This document shows positions 10,921-23,500 of a stretch of DNA of 64,000 bases, one piece after another. Every line of letters starts with the position of its first letter. Position 1 is the first letter of the stretch. The stretch is from Oscheius tipulae (taxonomy: Eukaryota > Nematoda > Chromadorea > Rhabditida > Rhabditidae): positions 2,418,001-2,482,000 of the forward strand of contig JASJZH010000006.1 of the NCBI GenBank assembly GCA_037178975.1, read 5' to 3'. The notes under the pieces are model-generated. The model made no database searches, was not told where the DNA came from, and worked only from the letters and a program-made list of their open reading frames with translations. A program made the translations under genes and the position numbers.

Positions 10921-13900
10921 CTGAATTCGTCTGATACGTATGAGATTCATTAAAGCCAAAAAAACGATACCTTCAGAAGTTTTGGGAAAACATTTATGTT
11001 TACGGTGAGAACAGGAAGCATTTGGCCTATTGGGATACGACAGTCAATGATACTGGTATGATAGATATTGGCGCAAAAGGCTGCACAGTTTTCGTGTTGT
11101 AATAAAAACAAAACACGTAGTTTGATCATTCTTGTCTCGAGAACTGGTTGAATATCCTATGACCGTGTATGGACCCTTTTCAAAAGTGTCAATTGCGGCA
11201 TTCACGCTTTTCAAAGCGCTTAAATATAAAGGAAACGGTGAGTCAAGGCTAGTTTTTAAGAGTGAATAATGTTATCTGAGAAGGAGGAAGTTGGAAAACA
11301 AGTTGAGAGGCAGTAAAGTAACAGAATTCCCTTAGAGACCACTCGAGAGCAAAGAGTTCCTTGTTTGAAGCACGGCTAGTCCAAAGAATAGTGTGTCAAA
11401 AAAAGCTCAGACGGATTTAAAATCTCCACTCCCAGTTTATCATTTGATATGATTTGGATGACGATAAAAAGGACTATTGCGATCATGGAGTGTGGAAATA
11501 TGACGATTGGGGATGAGACAGTTGTCATAAGGATGTGGTCCGACCCCGCACCGCCATGAACTCTAGTCGGAGACTAAACGTCTGCTGAGTTCAGGTCACA
11601 AGGTCCTTGTCTACACATTGAGGTTTGCAAACCGTAAACAGATGAAGTCTGCGTATAGAGATAGATAAGAGAGAGCAAAGAAATCACTCGAGATTCTTGT
11701 TTGACGGAATTTTTCGAGAGAACTGCTCCAAAAAAATGTGCTTTTACCATTATTTTGTATACAAAGTATATTCTCAATTTTTGAATTTTGTTTAAAATTA
11801 AATCACGCCTGCGGAAAGCTCCACGACAATAGTTATAACTTCGAAATTTCCAGGTTTGCTGAAAAATAGTTTTTTTTAATAGTTTTTTTTTAAAGTTTTA
11901 CCTTTTTATAATTTTTAATTCATGATTAGGAGGATTACAAAACAAACGTAAGATGTACATAAAATGAATATGTGGATCAGTTTGAACGCGGGAGAGTAGG
12001 GACAAGCTGTGAAAATCGATTCAGGCGGGACCAAACAAGCGGCCAGTGAGGGATTTCCTGCGAGGAGGAAAGCACTACGCAGCGACAGAAGAGGTAGACA
12101 GTTCGGACAGTTGGAAGAAAGAGCAGAAAAACTGATAAGTCTGATGGAAAGCGATAACCCTTTTAGCAGGACAGAATGATTTTTTTTCTTTGTAAAAGTG
12201 CAGAGGAAAGGTACGTTGTAGCCAAGAAGACAATAATAAAGCTTATGCCCAATGAACAGTGACAGCTGTTTTACGCCGAAAAATTGTCTCATTTATCGTT
12301 CTCTACTGGTTATTTCTGACTTTAAATGTATGGGCAGCGTAATGTCAAAGCTGTTTTGTTGAATGTGTTTGGCTGGAGCTATTTCCTTTCCGTGATTGAA
12401 CAGATGGTTTAGCTATGGTGATCTGAGACAAGGGATGAAAACAAAACCTACAAAACAAACATTCTAGAAATAGTTGTTGTGGCTCAATGTTTTGAAATAC
12501 TACTGGAGAGTGAGAATTGGGCACACTTGAAATGGACAGAAAGTGTGCAAGTTTAGATAACTTTGAATCTTACAAAAACGCATGTTCATTCAGCCTATAT
12601 TGGGCATGATTACTGTAGGTTGTTCTGTACTAGCCATTCCTTTTGCTTTTCTAAGCCCTTTGTGGATCTTGAGGAGCAACTAACCTTGATTATTTTTAAC
12701 TTGCCAGGATAGTGCAGAGTAGTGCAAAACAGATCTAATAAGCACGACTTACAGTAAATGTTGAATACGACACTTGTCTGGGTGACGTGCACTGGACATA
12801 GCTTTGTTCCAGTACAGCCCACCCGGAATGTCTGTGGAAATGAACAGTTTCCTGTCAATCAGCATCTCGACGGTTTACATATCCACCGCTGATCAGTGAA
12901 CTGTGGTAGAAGTCTCTCTCTCTCTCTCTGTATAAATGACGGTCCATTTGGACGAAGGACGGTTGAAGGGCGCCTATTCAAAGCTAACAGTCCGTGAAAA
13001 CTACTGTTGCAGATAGCATCGGATCGACTGGTCAATATCCCGTTTCCTACAGTTTCATTCTACACCTCCCTTTTCCAAGATGATCGCAATCGTCGGACAA
13101 AAACTAGCTGTGTGCAGTTTTTAGATACTGTAATAAACGCGCTAGTAATTCGTAGGTGCGAAGACGTAGCGAGCCGGATAAATTACATAGTCAGTCTGTC
13201 GGATACAGGGTCAGGATAGTCATAAAGTCTCGCAATTTCCAGCGCGGTACAATGTGACATGTTTATATATGACATAAACCTTTCCCTATAACACTGTGTT
13301 TTCAACTGTGAATCGCAAACTGTGTAATCTTTTAGCATCTGTTACATTTTTATGTACGTACCTTTGAGCGACTCGATGTTCAAACTTTTGACATATCCGA
13401 GCGACTGTAATTGACTTGTTACGATCTTTTTAGTTTCTTTTATCCGTCACGGTAGGCGCGTCAACTATTCTCCCTCAAGGAGGCAAGCGTGTGTCTTCAT
13501 GAAAAAGATCTCAGTGGCTGCAGTCCACTACACCACCATGTGTCAGCAATCAGCACATTTCAGCTTTTTCTCGACGAGAGCAACTCGTGTTGTGGGGTCC
13601 GAAGAGCTGCGCCAGCCGATGCCACCTTCGCGCTGTAATCGCGCGACGTGTCGCCTTTGCGCCTGTTGTGCCGATTTGTCCATTTGTTATTCCTCTTTCG
13701 GTCCCTTCGCCTTACCTGTTCCAACCCAGACTACAGATACGATCCAGCATCCGTATGTTTGTCCAGAGCTCTCGGTTCGAACGCAACTGTTTTCTGATTT
13801 CCATTAAATGTGACATATGGCTGCGATCTGTTTCTCGCCTTCCTCTCGGCCCCCTTTTTATTATTTGACAGATCTTGAACGTCTCCGTCCTCCAAAAGGA

Positions 13901-14569
13901 GTTACCCTCGTGAGAGGTAGCGTTTGTTTAACCAGAGGAGAAGGCCGTATCGAGTGCTGGGCCCCTATCGCTGCTCGTATTTATGCGACAGATTTCCACC
14001 TTCTTGGCTGACGACTGTCGAGAGTTGCTTCCCCGTATGATCTCAGCATCCCCATTTGATTCTGCTTCTAATTTACTGGAGTTTAGAATTAGAGCTGACA
14101 ATAGGATTAGCTGAAACACTAAAAGTATGCAGGGAAATACAGATAGTTGAAAGCACCTTTGTAACATGTGGCAAGTATTCTTCTGCCCGGTTGACTTTTG
14201 ATTTCTCAGTTTCTCCGCAAAGCGTACCATAAAGCCATTATTTCCTCTATGATTTATTGCTGGATTCTCTAATGCTGCTCCAGGAACTTCTTTGTTGACT
14301 GCGCAAACAGAACTGCTGTTTTGGCCCGGGTCGCCCTCGCGGCAAGGTTGATGATGCGCTGATTTATTTCAATATTCCTCCAATTTTGATACTGATGCTA
14401 TTGGACAACATGCCATTCTTCCCGCTCGTTAGTTAACAGTCCTTTAACAGTCTCAGTGCCCGGAATGAGAGAGACGACGGACCCCTCTCTGACTCACTAG
14501 CGACGCCCCCCTCGTGGATGTTCGCGGCGTTCCCCAGTTTGAACGCACTGCGAATTCGATGCGCATAGC
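10921..14569. other. Long region without a supported gene, upstream of the RIN gene
   Basis: About 3.6 kb. Open frames at 11915-12292, 12610-12858, 13499-13868 and 13928-14230 are read on one strand or the other without convincing splice partners. A (CT)n run lies near 12916 and is followed by a TATAAA-like string at about 12931, but no coding exon follows it. The right end presumably contains the promoter and 5' UTR of the large gene starting at 14570. Confidence 0.35.
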
Positions 14570-17500
14570 ATGTCGGCGTCTGAAACAAAACCGCCGCTGG
14601 CTCCCAAACCTAGAAGAAGAAGAATTCCACCTCCTGTACCACTTCGCACACATTCACTCAAGCCATTTTCCTATACCACCCTTCCACCACAAGTTATTCC
14701 TGTCCAACAGCTAGCTTGCGGAACGAACTACGGCAATCTTTCGTCCCGCTCTTTCTATGCTACAATGCCAAGTTCAGCTCGCCCAGTGAAGCCGCTAGTT
14801 GCTCCAAGAGTCAGCTCGTTGATGGCTGCTTCTGGAGGCTGTACATCCCCGAGGTTAGTTTTTTAAAGTTTCTGTCAAAAACTGCGACTGTTATCTTTTT
14901 CTAGTATGAGAACGGCGAAGGTTTGAAATAGGACCTTGTGACCGGTTGCAAAATCCCAACAACTGATGAGTCAGTTATTTGGTACAGCTGTCTGGGGGAT
15001 GGCATACGAGCTTATCTTCTCGGTACTCATCAATGTAGCTATTTTCAAATTCTGTCGTCTGAGTGCTCGAACCGCTATTTGTAGAGTTCCTATAGTCCTC
15101 GAAAAGCAAGAGGTCGGCGAGCTCTTAGGCCGATGTTCATAGTGTGTCAGTTTGGGATACTGGTACTCACCCCATTCAAAACCTAACGGAACTGTATTTT
15201 TTACGGATGTGTCGCGTGAGTGTGGGAAAACTGTGGCGGAGGGACTAATTCAAATCGTGGGAACGAGGGGCGAGAGAGATAGAGAAGCTGGAGAAATGAA
15301 CTATAAGAAAATCTATCTGATCGATGAATTTGCCATTCTTTTTGCGACTTGCTGACCGTGACTGAATGTGAATTTGTCTCCCCTATTGGGGCCGCTCACT
15401 CGCCAACAACCTGGACAAAAGTTTAGGTTCTTTGCCTTGTCCCTGGTTAACATAATTCTTTGCAGGTATTACGGACGAGATGAAGCCATCAAAGTCGTGA
15501 TGGAAGACATTACCAATTTCGACATGGAAAACATTGTCGGTCAGTAGTTCTTCTTTTATTTATTTTGATCTTTTGTTAACAGTTACTCATCGGTCTGCCG
15601 CTAATGAATCATGGCCTTTTCGTAACATCGCGCTAGTTTGACGCTAACTAAAACAATGATAAGTTGCAGATGATTCTGTTTCTTCAACATCTCCCCCTCT
15701 AACAGAGAGTTCTCCTCCAGTCTTGGCAGTAGCTCCGATGCCAAAGCCAAGAACTGCTCCCATCTCTCCTGATATGGATCAACACGTTTCATTACATTCA
15801 CCAGAAATAGTAGAGTATGACTTGCCATACCAGAAGAGCCGAGAGCCATCTATTGTCGAAAGAATCATTAAGAGTCATCCAATTTGGTGAGCTCTCCATA
15901 TTTTAACTTTATTTTCTTGGTGGAAAACACTAATTAAAATTTTTCCTTAGGTACCTGAAAACCAACATCAACCGAGAAATCGCTGCCCATCTCTTGAGTG
16001 ATGCCGAGCCTGGAAATTTTATCATACGTCCATCGTCAAAGCCTCGCTGCGCGGCCCTCTCGGTCAGAATTCCTCAATCAGCCGGCCGAATGACACATCA
16101 CTTCGTGATTGAAACTCTTGGAGTAGGCAAGGTAAAGCCTTTCCTTCTCATTCAGTCGTTCAATAGATCATTCAGGTGCGCCTACACGGCAGCAGATTGA
16201 GTTTCCCCAGTCTGCCGTCTCTGATCGAATACTACCACGTACATGGATTCGCCATGATGCCAGGATCACGCGATGAGACTACTAAAGGCGAGCTATTGTG
16301 TAGTCTACAGCTTCCTAGTGCAATTCTTGAAGCACATTCAACTGAAGAACTAACGCAGATCGCTAGCATCGGACCAGGTGAGCGTTCCCGTCGGCTGCGT
16401 CGGTCGAGGCCAAGTTATCAAAGTGAAAGTCAAATGATAACACGGCGTGTGTCCTAATTGAAATAGTCCCCCCGTTCCCATGTATGTACTTATGCGAAAA
16501 CATCCACAACCAATCCGCCATTACTTTTCTTATCGAGCAACCGAATCACCGACCATTTTGACCCCGACATCTTTGATGGTTGCGCAAGGTCCGATTGTCC
16601 TCGCTGCTTCCGTTCAAGATTTGATAAACCTCTCTTTCTAGCTTTCTGGAACTGGAATAACGTACCCCCTATGGCTCACCACGTTTCAACATTTCATCCC
16701 ATGGATGAAGCCTGTACTTCTTTCACTGCTCCAAACGGAAATGGAATACTCCACAAACGATCCAGCTCCCATGGTACTCCGATGGAGAACAGCACTCCAA
16801 CGAGACAGTCCTGGCAAAGAGCGTCTGACCATAAGCCGCATTATTACGATTCCAACCAGGTAGTACAATCTTTCGTTCTTATTCAACAGATTTCAGTGGA
16901 ACTACGATTTGCGTCAGGCTAGGCCTGGATTGAAACTCACCAGAGAAGGCTCTCTGAATACTCATACTTCTCGCCGAGATGCGGAACCTGTTCAAGCATC
17001 TGGAAGCAGTCGTCGAAGCAAGTCTGTACGAGAGACAAAGCCTCGAGGTAATCATTTTCTGCTTGTAAACACCTGCATCCTGGCTGTTAGTCATCTGCTA
17101 GCGGCTTCTTTGATTAAATTCGTTGACAGTCCGAAACAACCTTCGTGGCGGGAACCTTATCACTTTTCCAGTTTTTATTTCGGGGCAAGAATTGCGATTA
17201 GTTCCCAGGTCAGCTGTGTGTCCGAAAAACAAACAGAGCCTAAGCACACGGTCTGTTCCAGCCTAGTATCGCGTTCTTCTTCCTGCCCATCCTCTGCTAT
17301 TTTTGCAACAATGTATTTTTTTCGGCAAATCAAACAAATTGCTGTATTGTTCATCTCAGTTGATAGAAATTAGGCAATGTATCTGAGCCACCGTCATTAA
17401 TTGACTTTATCCAATAACAAATCTTTACTTCTTTCTGAATCTGTGTCTTTCCTTTCCAAACTCTTCCTCGCGCAATAGCAACAGATTATCCCGCTTACGC

Positions 17501-20500
17501 TCAAAAGAAACCAGTCCTCCTCTGCAGGACTGTCATAGTTCTTCTGCCGTCGCGCTCTTTTCTCGGTTTGTTTTCGTGGCAACCGCTCCCGTATGCATTA
17601 GGGGCCAGTCAACCTGGCTGCCGTTTTGAAGCATTGTCTTGACACCTTGCATGTGTACGATTACTAGCCTTTCAAAATGTTTGTTCAGGATTTGCTCTCT
17701 TATCTTGAAACGAGATTCGAATGGTACTATGAAGCTAGTCCCCAGAATTACAGATACTTTTTCGACTTTGACGGCGTTCCTTTGGCGTTCGACCTTTGCA
17801 ATTTCGATGCGCGTCTGCTATTGAGTGGCTCATGACCGAAGTATAATAGCATAATGCGGACAGCGCCCGGATCAGTCACTATGCCCTCGTTCGAACCTTA
17901 CTCCCTTATCGTAAACTTGTTAGTCATTTGATTTCAGAGCCCGGAAGGAAAAAGTCGTTCTTCGGATCCATCTTTGGCAGTCAGAAGGAACAGAAGAAAC
18001 GGGCCGGCACTCCAGATCTGGCTCATTGTACAGCTTTCCAAGTGGATCAGGAGGCGATTAAGAGAAGGTCTGTTATGTGAGAGCGACGAATGATTATCTG
18101 CAAAAAGACGCGTGAGATTCTGTTTCAACGACGAGAGCCGGCTCCTCCTCAAGTTTGTGTAATATTATAAGCGCTGAAGAAAGCTATTAGTAACTGTCGC
18201 AGTTTGCCCCACGGCGCTATAAATTTCCCGCTAGTCAAGGGGCATATGTTGCTGTTCGTGGGAGCCGATCTCATCCCACATACTGATAATTGACAACCGA
18301 TTGATTGCCCAAAATGCCCTTCTGTTTTTGGTACTGAATTCGCTATTCTTCCCCACGTATATTCAAATTTTAGCTACGGATCGGCATTTGAAATCGGCGA
18401 GCCCAAGATCAAGTCGAGTACATATGGTAAATCCTATACTCACAACAATGGAGTACCGACTATGAGAACCTTCAAGCCACTTCCAGGTACTTAATAAGCT
18501 ATTAGTTTTCACCAACCAAGATTTTACAGGAGAGTTGACCAATGTGGGAAGGCCACTGCCACCAAAGCCTGGAGAAATGGATCTGGTCAATGCGGCTTCA
18601 GCTCAGAGACTCGCGAAACACAATGAGGGATCACCTGGACCTCCGAAGGTGAGCAGCTTGTTGTTCGTCCACGAGTTCGCCGTTTTTGGCTACTTTTTAC
18701 AGTGTTTTGAAAACCTTAGAAACAAAGATCTCTAATACTAAAAAGCAATGGTGTCCGTCCGTCCGTCGCTACGAGAAAAAAGCTGGCAAGTTATTGCATG
18801 ACAAGAATTAAGTTGACAAGTCAGTTTTGAGGAAAACTGCGTACTCAAGCTGCTGTAGAAGCGAGCCTGTTGTCAATGCTAAGTCAAGACTAAGGGACGG
18901 CGAAGCCGTCGTAGACGGTTGGTTAGATTATAAAACATACAGTTTCAGTCTCCTGAAGCTCGAAAGGCGATGCGACCTCCTGGTCCTCTGATGGATAACC
19001 AACTCAAACAGAATTGTCTCGAAGAACTGCGCCGGAAGAGGTCAGTTCTTGTCCTCTTATTAATTCGAACTGCTTCTTTGTACAGTCTCCAGCCGACCTG
19101 TCGTAATTGTTGGCAATCTAGTCTTTTCTGTTTGCTCAACCTGAATGACCAACATTGCGCGACTCACTGACCCAACTTTTTTGACTCTCACTCCCCTCGA
19201 TGAGAGAAAGGCGCCAGCAAATCGCTTCAATTAAGTCGATGGTACTCTCTTAAACCAGATGTCATCCATTTGGCCGCACTACATTTGCTTTTGGCACCGC
19301 TATTCCGTCTAATTACATTAGTGCCACGAATAATTTCTCTTTTAAAACCACTTGGTGGTAGCATGCTTTTTCAGACTACAAACACAGCACGAGATGCTCA
19401 ATGCTGTCTCTCCAGTGACCGGGTCACCGAAGTTAACACCGAGGTTTGGAAAAGAAACTTATTTGCAATAACAGTAGTTCCAGGTCCCACGAAAAGTTCT
19501 ACCGCGTTCCGAGTGCCTTGAAGTCTCCCAAAAAAGATCATCGACTCTCGGTTCCTGATCTGCTGGATTTGCCGCAACCGACACTAGCTCAAGAGAGTGC
19601 CAGAGCTCTGCGTGAAAGACTGGGCAGGAACGAAATTGGAGAGCTTGGAGTGAGTGTTGCCGAGCTTAGCTTCAGGTTTTAGAACGTTAAAGATGATTAC
19701 TTTAGGCAATAAACGAGGGCTTGATCACTCCTGTAGTCCGTCGGAAAGCGTTCCCGATTCGGCATGAGATTCCGCGTGACATCAACCACTCTTCTACCAG
19801 TGTTTCTACAACTGATGGGTAAGATGTGAAGAAGTAATCAGTTTTTCAAGCTTTGGAAATCTTGTAGACTGATGACACTTGTCACTTTTTGGCAAGCGGT
19901 TAGCGCTCTGTGAAAAAATGACTGACAGTCTTTATGGGTGCCATTCAAACATTTAGATATTGTTTGTGCTAGCAGTGATAGAGATACATTAATTTTCTTT
20001 TTCGAAGTCGGCAATCGAAGTATAAGATTGTTTTTCAGCTCGGACACCTATGGAGAACAGCGCAATCGGTCGAGCGAGGCCGGTTATGGCTGCATATACA
20101 ACGGCACGTCTCGTCAACCGGGTCATCCTTCACCCTCAGTCCAAAGGTAGGCGGAGAAAGAGTCTCGGTTTAAAGCCGTACTCACTATATATGGGTGAAA
20201 CCTGCATGTGCCGTCTTTGTTCCCTGCGGTGCGATATAATCAGCCGGACAATGTGGGCGTCACCGAAGCCTCACGTTTCCTGTTTCCCGTTTGCTGACCG
20301 GTGTGTATGCCGCCGTTTTTCTGGCTGAGATTGAGCCAACCCTCCATCCCTATACCTCACACCAGATTTCCGCGTCCGCGCTGCCGGAAGAGTGCATGAC
20401 CACTCCTCAGGGCTCTCTATCCAGCCGATCAGAATGGTCGATTGCTACAACAGGTTCGTTGAAAGTAGCCGCAAGTGGGAGAGAAGCAAACGCGTCTCCG

Positions 20501-23500
20501 TTCTTCTTCGTCCTAGGAATTTTCCTTCACACCATACCAATTTAAATTAGAGCCTTTTGTTTATTACCATCTGTTCCCGTTGCGTCTTTTGTTAATTGCA
20601 TTCGAACTCTTCACCTCGCAGCCATGCCCTGATCGCGTCTTTCTTTTGATGTCAGTCACACCAGCTGAGAACAACATGTGTGACTCTTTGCGGTTTATGC
20701 GGAGCTGTATACGCTGGCAGTTGTGGCACGCCTCCTTCTTCAAACTTTCCGGCTGTATCTGCCAGAATGTTTTCGCAACGGCTCTGTGCCGTATCATGCA
20801 CAAAGGCAAGCGCATCGAGCTCTGCCAAACATTCGTAGCTTTTTTTCTTCAATTCTCACTGTCTTTGCCCCTTTTCTACACTGTTGTATCAGAAATTTCC
20901 CGTAAATACACTGCGCTTACTCACTCGGTGGTCTCTTTTGATCGACACACGTGCTGCAGCTGCTTAGGAAGTCTCCAACACGTATTTCTTGCAGAATTGT
21001 CCGCTCTCTCATCTACAAGTGACGGTGTCCCGCCATTACTATCTTTTCCTATTGATACACACCCATTTCACTCTCAGTATGTCGTTTCAATAGATCGGTC
21101 GTTCGTTTGACAAACGATCCCCAGTTGAATTTTCTTCTTTCAAGGTTTCACTCCCGTTATCTGATGGCGCATCCCTTTTACGACAGTTTGCTCTAGTGAA
21201 TTGTAGCTATTTACAAAGGCAAGTGCTCGTCTGACTGTCGAAACGTGCTGTTGCAGAAAAGGTCAAGTCTGTTACTTTCCTTTGTGTACAGAAAAGATAC
21301 CCAAACGTGTCATATCTGTCAACACCTCTTTTAACATTTTCCTTGTTATGCCGTATCAATGTTTGAAGAGGAAGTTACTAGCCTTGAAACCGTAAACCCT
21401 CGCGTAATGTTTGTCTCGAAGCTCAGGAGAAGAGGGTATTTGGGGGTCCCATTGACACCTGCGCGGTTACCAGCTTCCGATGACAGTTTGCTCCTCTGCG
21501 CCAAGCCCATAATAGCATATCCGCCTCATTGGGTCACTGTGTAGCACAGCTATCTATTGCAAGCAGGTGTTCCAGGGTCGTCCGTATTGTATTTCCTTCT
21601 TCCTATCCACTTCCAGAGAGCCTTCTCGCTCCAGCTTGAAAGGGCTCTGTTGTTTACCAGCATCGCTCACTTTTAATTATGTTCTGTTCTTCTATGAGCC
21701 ATGCGTGCAATTTGCATAATAAAGAGGGTGACCAATCTGTTCACGGCTGGTCCCAAGAAATCCGGCAATTTCCCCGAGCTGTCACCTAATAATTAGGCTA
21801 AGCTGGGCAGGTTTCGGTCCTAATGCTCGAGCTTTTCCTTTTTCTCGTTATTGTCTCGCCACAAGGTCATTCTCTACGGATTGAGTTGTTTGCCCTTGTC
21901 ATGCATTTACGCCCCACTCTTGCTTGTTTCCAAGGCGCTTTGCTTGCGTTACGTTCCTCTTCAAAGGACCATCATTATGCCTCCCGTCTGCATCCTTAAA
22001 ACTACTGTGCGTCCCAGATTTCTCGGCTGTCAGGCTAATTAAGGATCGGCACATAATTATACCGTCCAGACGATTCTCTGCGTCATATTCTCTTTCCTAA
22101 TTCTGAGCGGATTCCCTGTCAACAACGAATGAAAACAATATTTATAGCATGCTGTACTTTCCTCCTGCCTAACGGTATTTACTGGTCTGCTTGGCCAGGT
22201 GCGCCGCCGCAAGCAACTCATTCCGTACAATTGTAAACCCCCTAAAGCTCCCTTGTCTCACAAAACTCGTCGTTTGAAACCACCGCTTTTGAATATAACC
22301 AGAATACTTTACTTTACCACAAAAAGATAGTTAGTTGTGCCGAAGATTGTAGCACTGTCAACAAACTCGTTTAGAATCTAAATTTTTCTTCAGTTTCAGG
22401 ATATTAGTCTCTTTCGTCTCTCACATAACAGTTACGCATGCATAATGCGCTTTTCTACCTGACTGGACTGAATAATATTGGTAGGGCTGCTGCGCATGGT
22501 TTGTCCGCAGGGGTTGCCCTTGTCCAGAGGGTCATAGCCTCAATTAGCCCTACCACTGCGCAGCAGGATGCCTAGTCCATGGGTTTGGGTTTCTCATGAC
22601 CCACATAGACGTCAACTTTCCCACTTTTATAGAGACTAATTGGCAATCAGTTTGCTTTGATCCTTGTGCTTTATCATATTCTGACAATAGTTTGGATGCG
22701 GTTACTTTACAAGGCTGCGGGATTATCTCGGCAATCCATCAACCGTCCCCCACATTATCCGCAAATCTTACGTTCCTACTACTTCTTTACGACTAACATA
22801 TTGCAAAATAATTGCCAAAATTAACATTGATCTTTCAGGAAAGAGTCGGAGCTCATTTGGCGACGGATCAGCGCCAAGCAACCTGTACCCGAGCCTCCTC
22901 CTGCTCCGAAATCAAATAGGAGTGGCTGTATCTTTCCTGACCGCTCTGGTGGAGCTTGGTCTGCTATCGCCACGGAATTGACTGCTAGACAAGCTGTTTC
23001 AAAGGTATCTTGATCCTTTTTTATGCTAAAAGTTGGTGTTTAGCGTCGGAGTTGTCTAATGAATCTTGACCACCAGATTCCCGCCTTCCACAGACACAAA
23101 ATGGCAGAGCCGGGAACGTCCGAATACACACATCTTCAAGATTTGCACGATGAATTGGAAAGAGAAGTAAAAGATGACGATCACCAGGACGACGATGCTA
23201 TCAGTGTAGCTGGTACCGTTTTCAACGAGCCTTGGGATTCCAATATCTGGGACAATTTGATGTTTTTGGCCGACCACAAGGACAAGGGTGCTTCGGATTC
23301 TGCTCGCAAACGCTTTGAAACGGTCACGGAAGATCAGGAAAATGAACTTCAAGACTCTCCTCCGAGACAGAACAAGACTCTTGACAGGACTGATCCCAAC
23401 ATTTCCTGGGATGCTGTCAGGTACATCAATAACATCGTTCAAATATACAAAATATTTCAGCCAGTTCAGTACCCTCGACAGTCGTCGCAAACCTCTCAGC

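Noticed and set aside
11915-12292. 125-aa minus-strand frame
   Set aside because: Composition is that of translated AT/pyrimidine-rich non-coding DNA, with no family resemblance and no splice support.
13928-14230. 100-aa minus-strand frame with a hydrophobic segment
   Set aside because: No splice partners, no start context, and an equally plausible internal intron destroys the frame; treated as chance.
17690-17824. Coding-looking plus-strand segment in the RIN region (DLLSYLETRFEWYYEA...)
   Set aside because: It ends in a stop without a donor, and the flanking RIN exons join directly in phase (phase 1 to 1) without it.
20366-20455. Possible extra RIN exon (ISASALPEECMTTPQG)
   Set aside because: Its phase does not match the preceding exon end; skipping it keeps the frame to the exon at 22840.
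22480-22620. Spliced-leader RNA, 5S rRNA or snRNA gene
   Set aside because: No SL sequence, Sm site, or 5S internal control region could be matched; only inverted repeats are visible.
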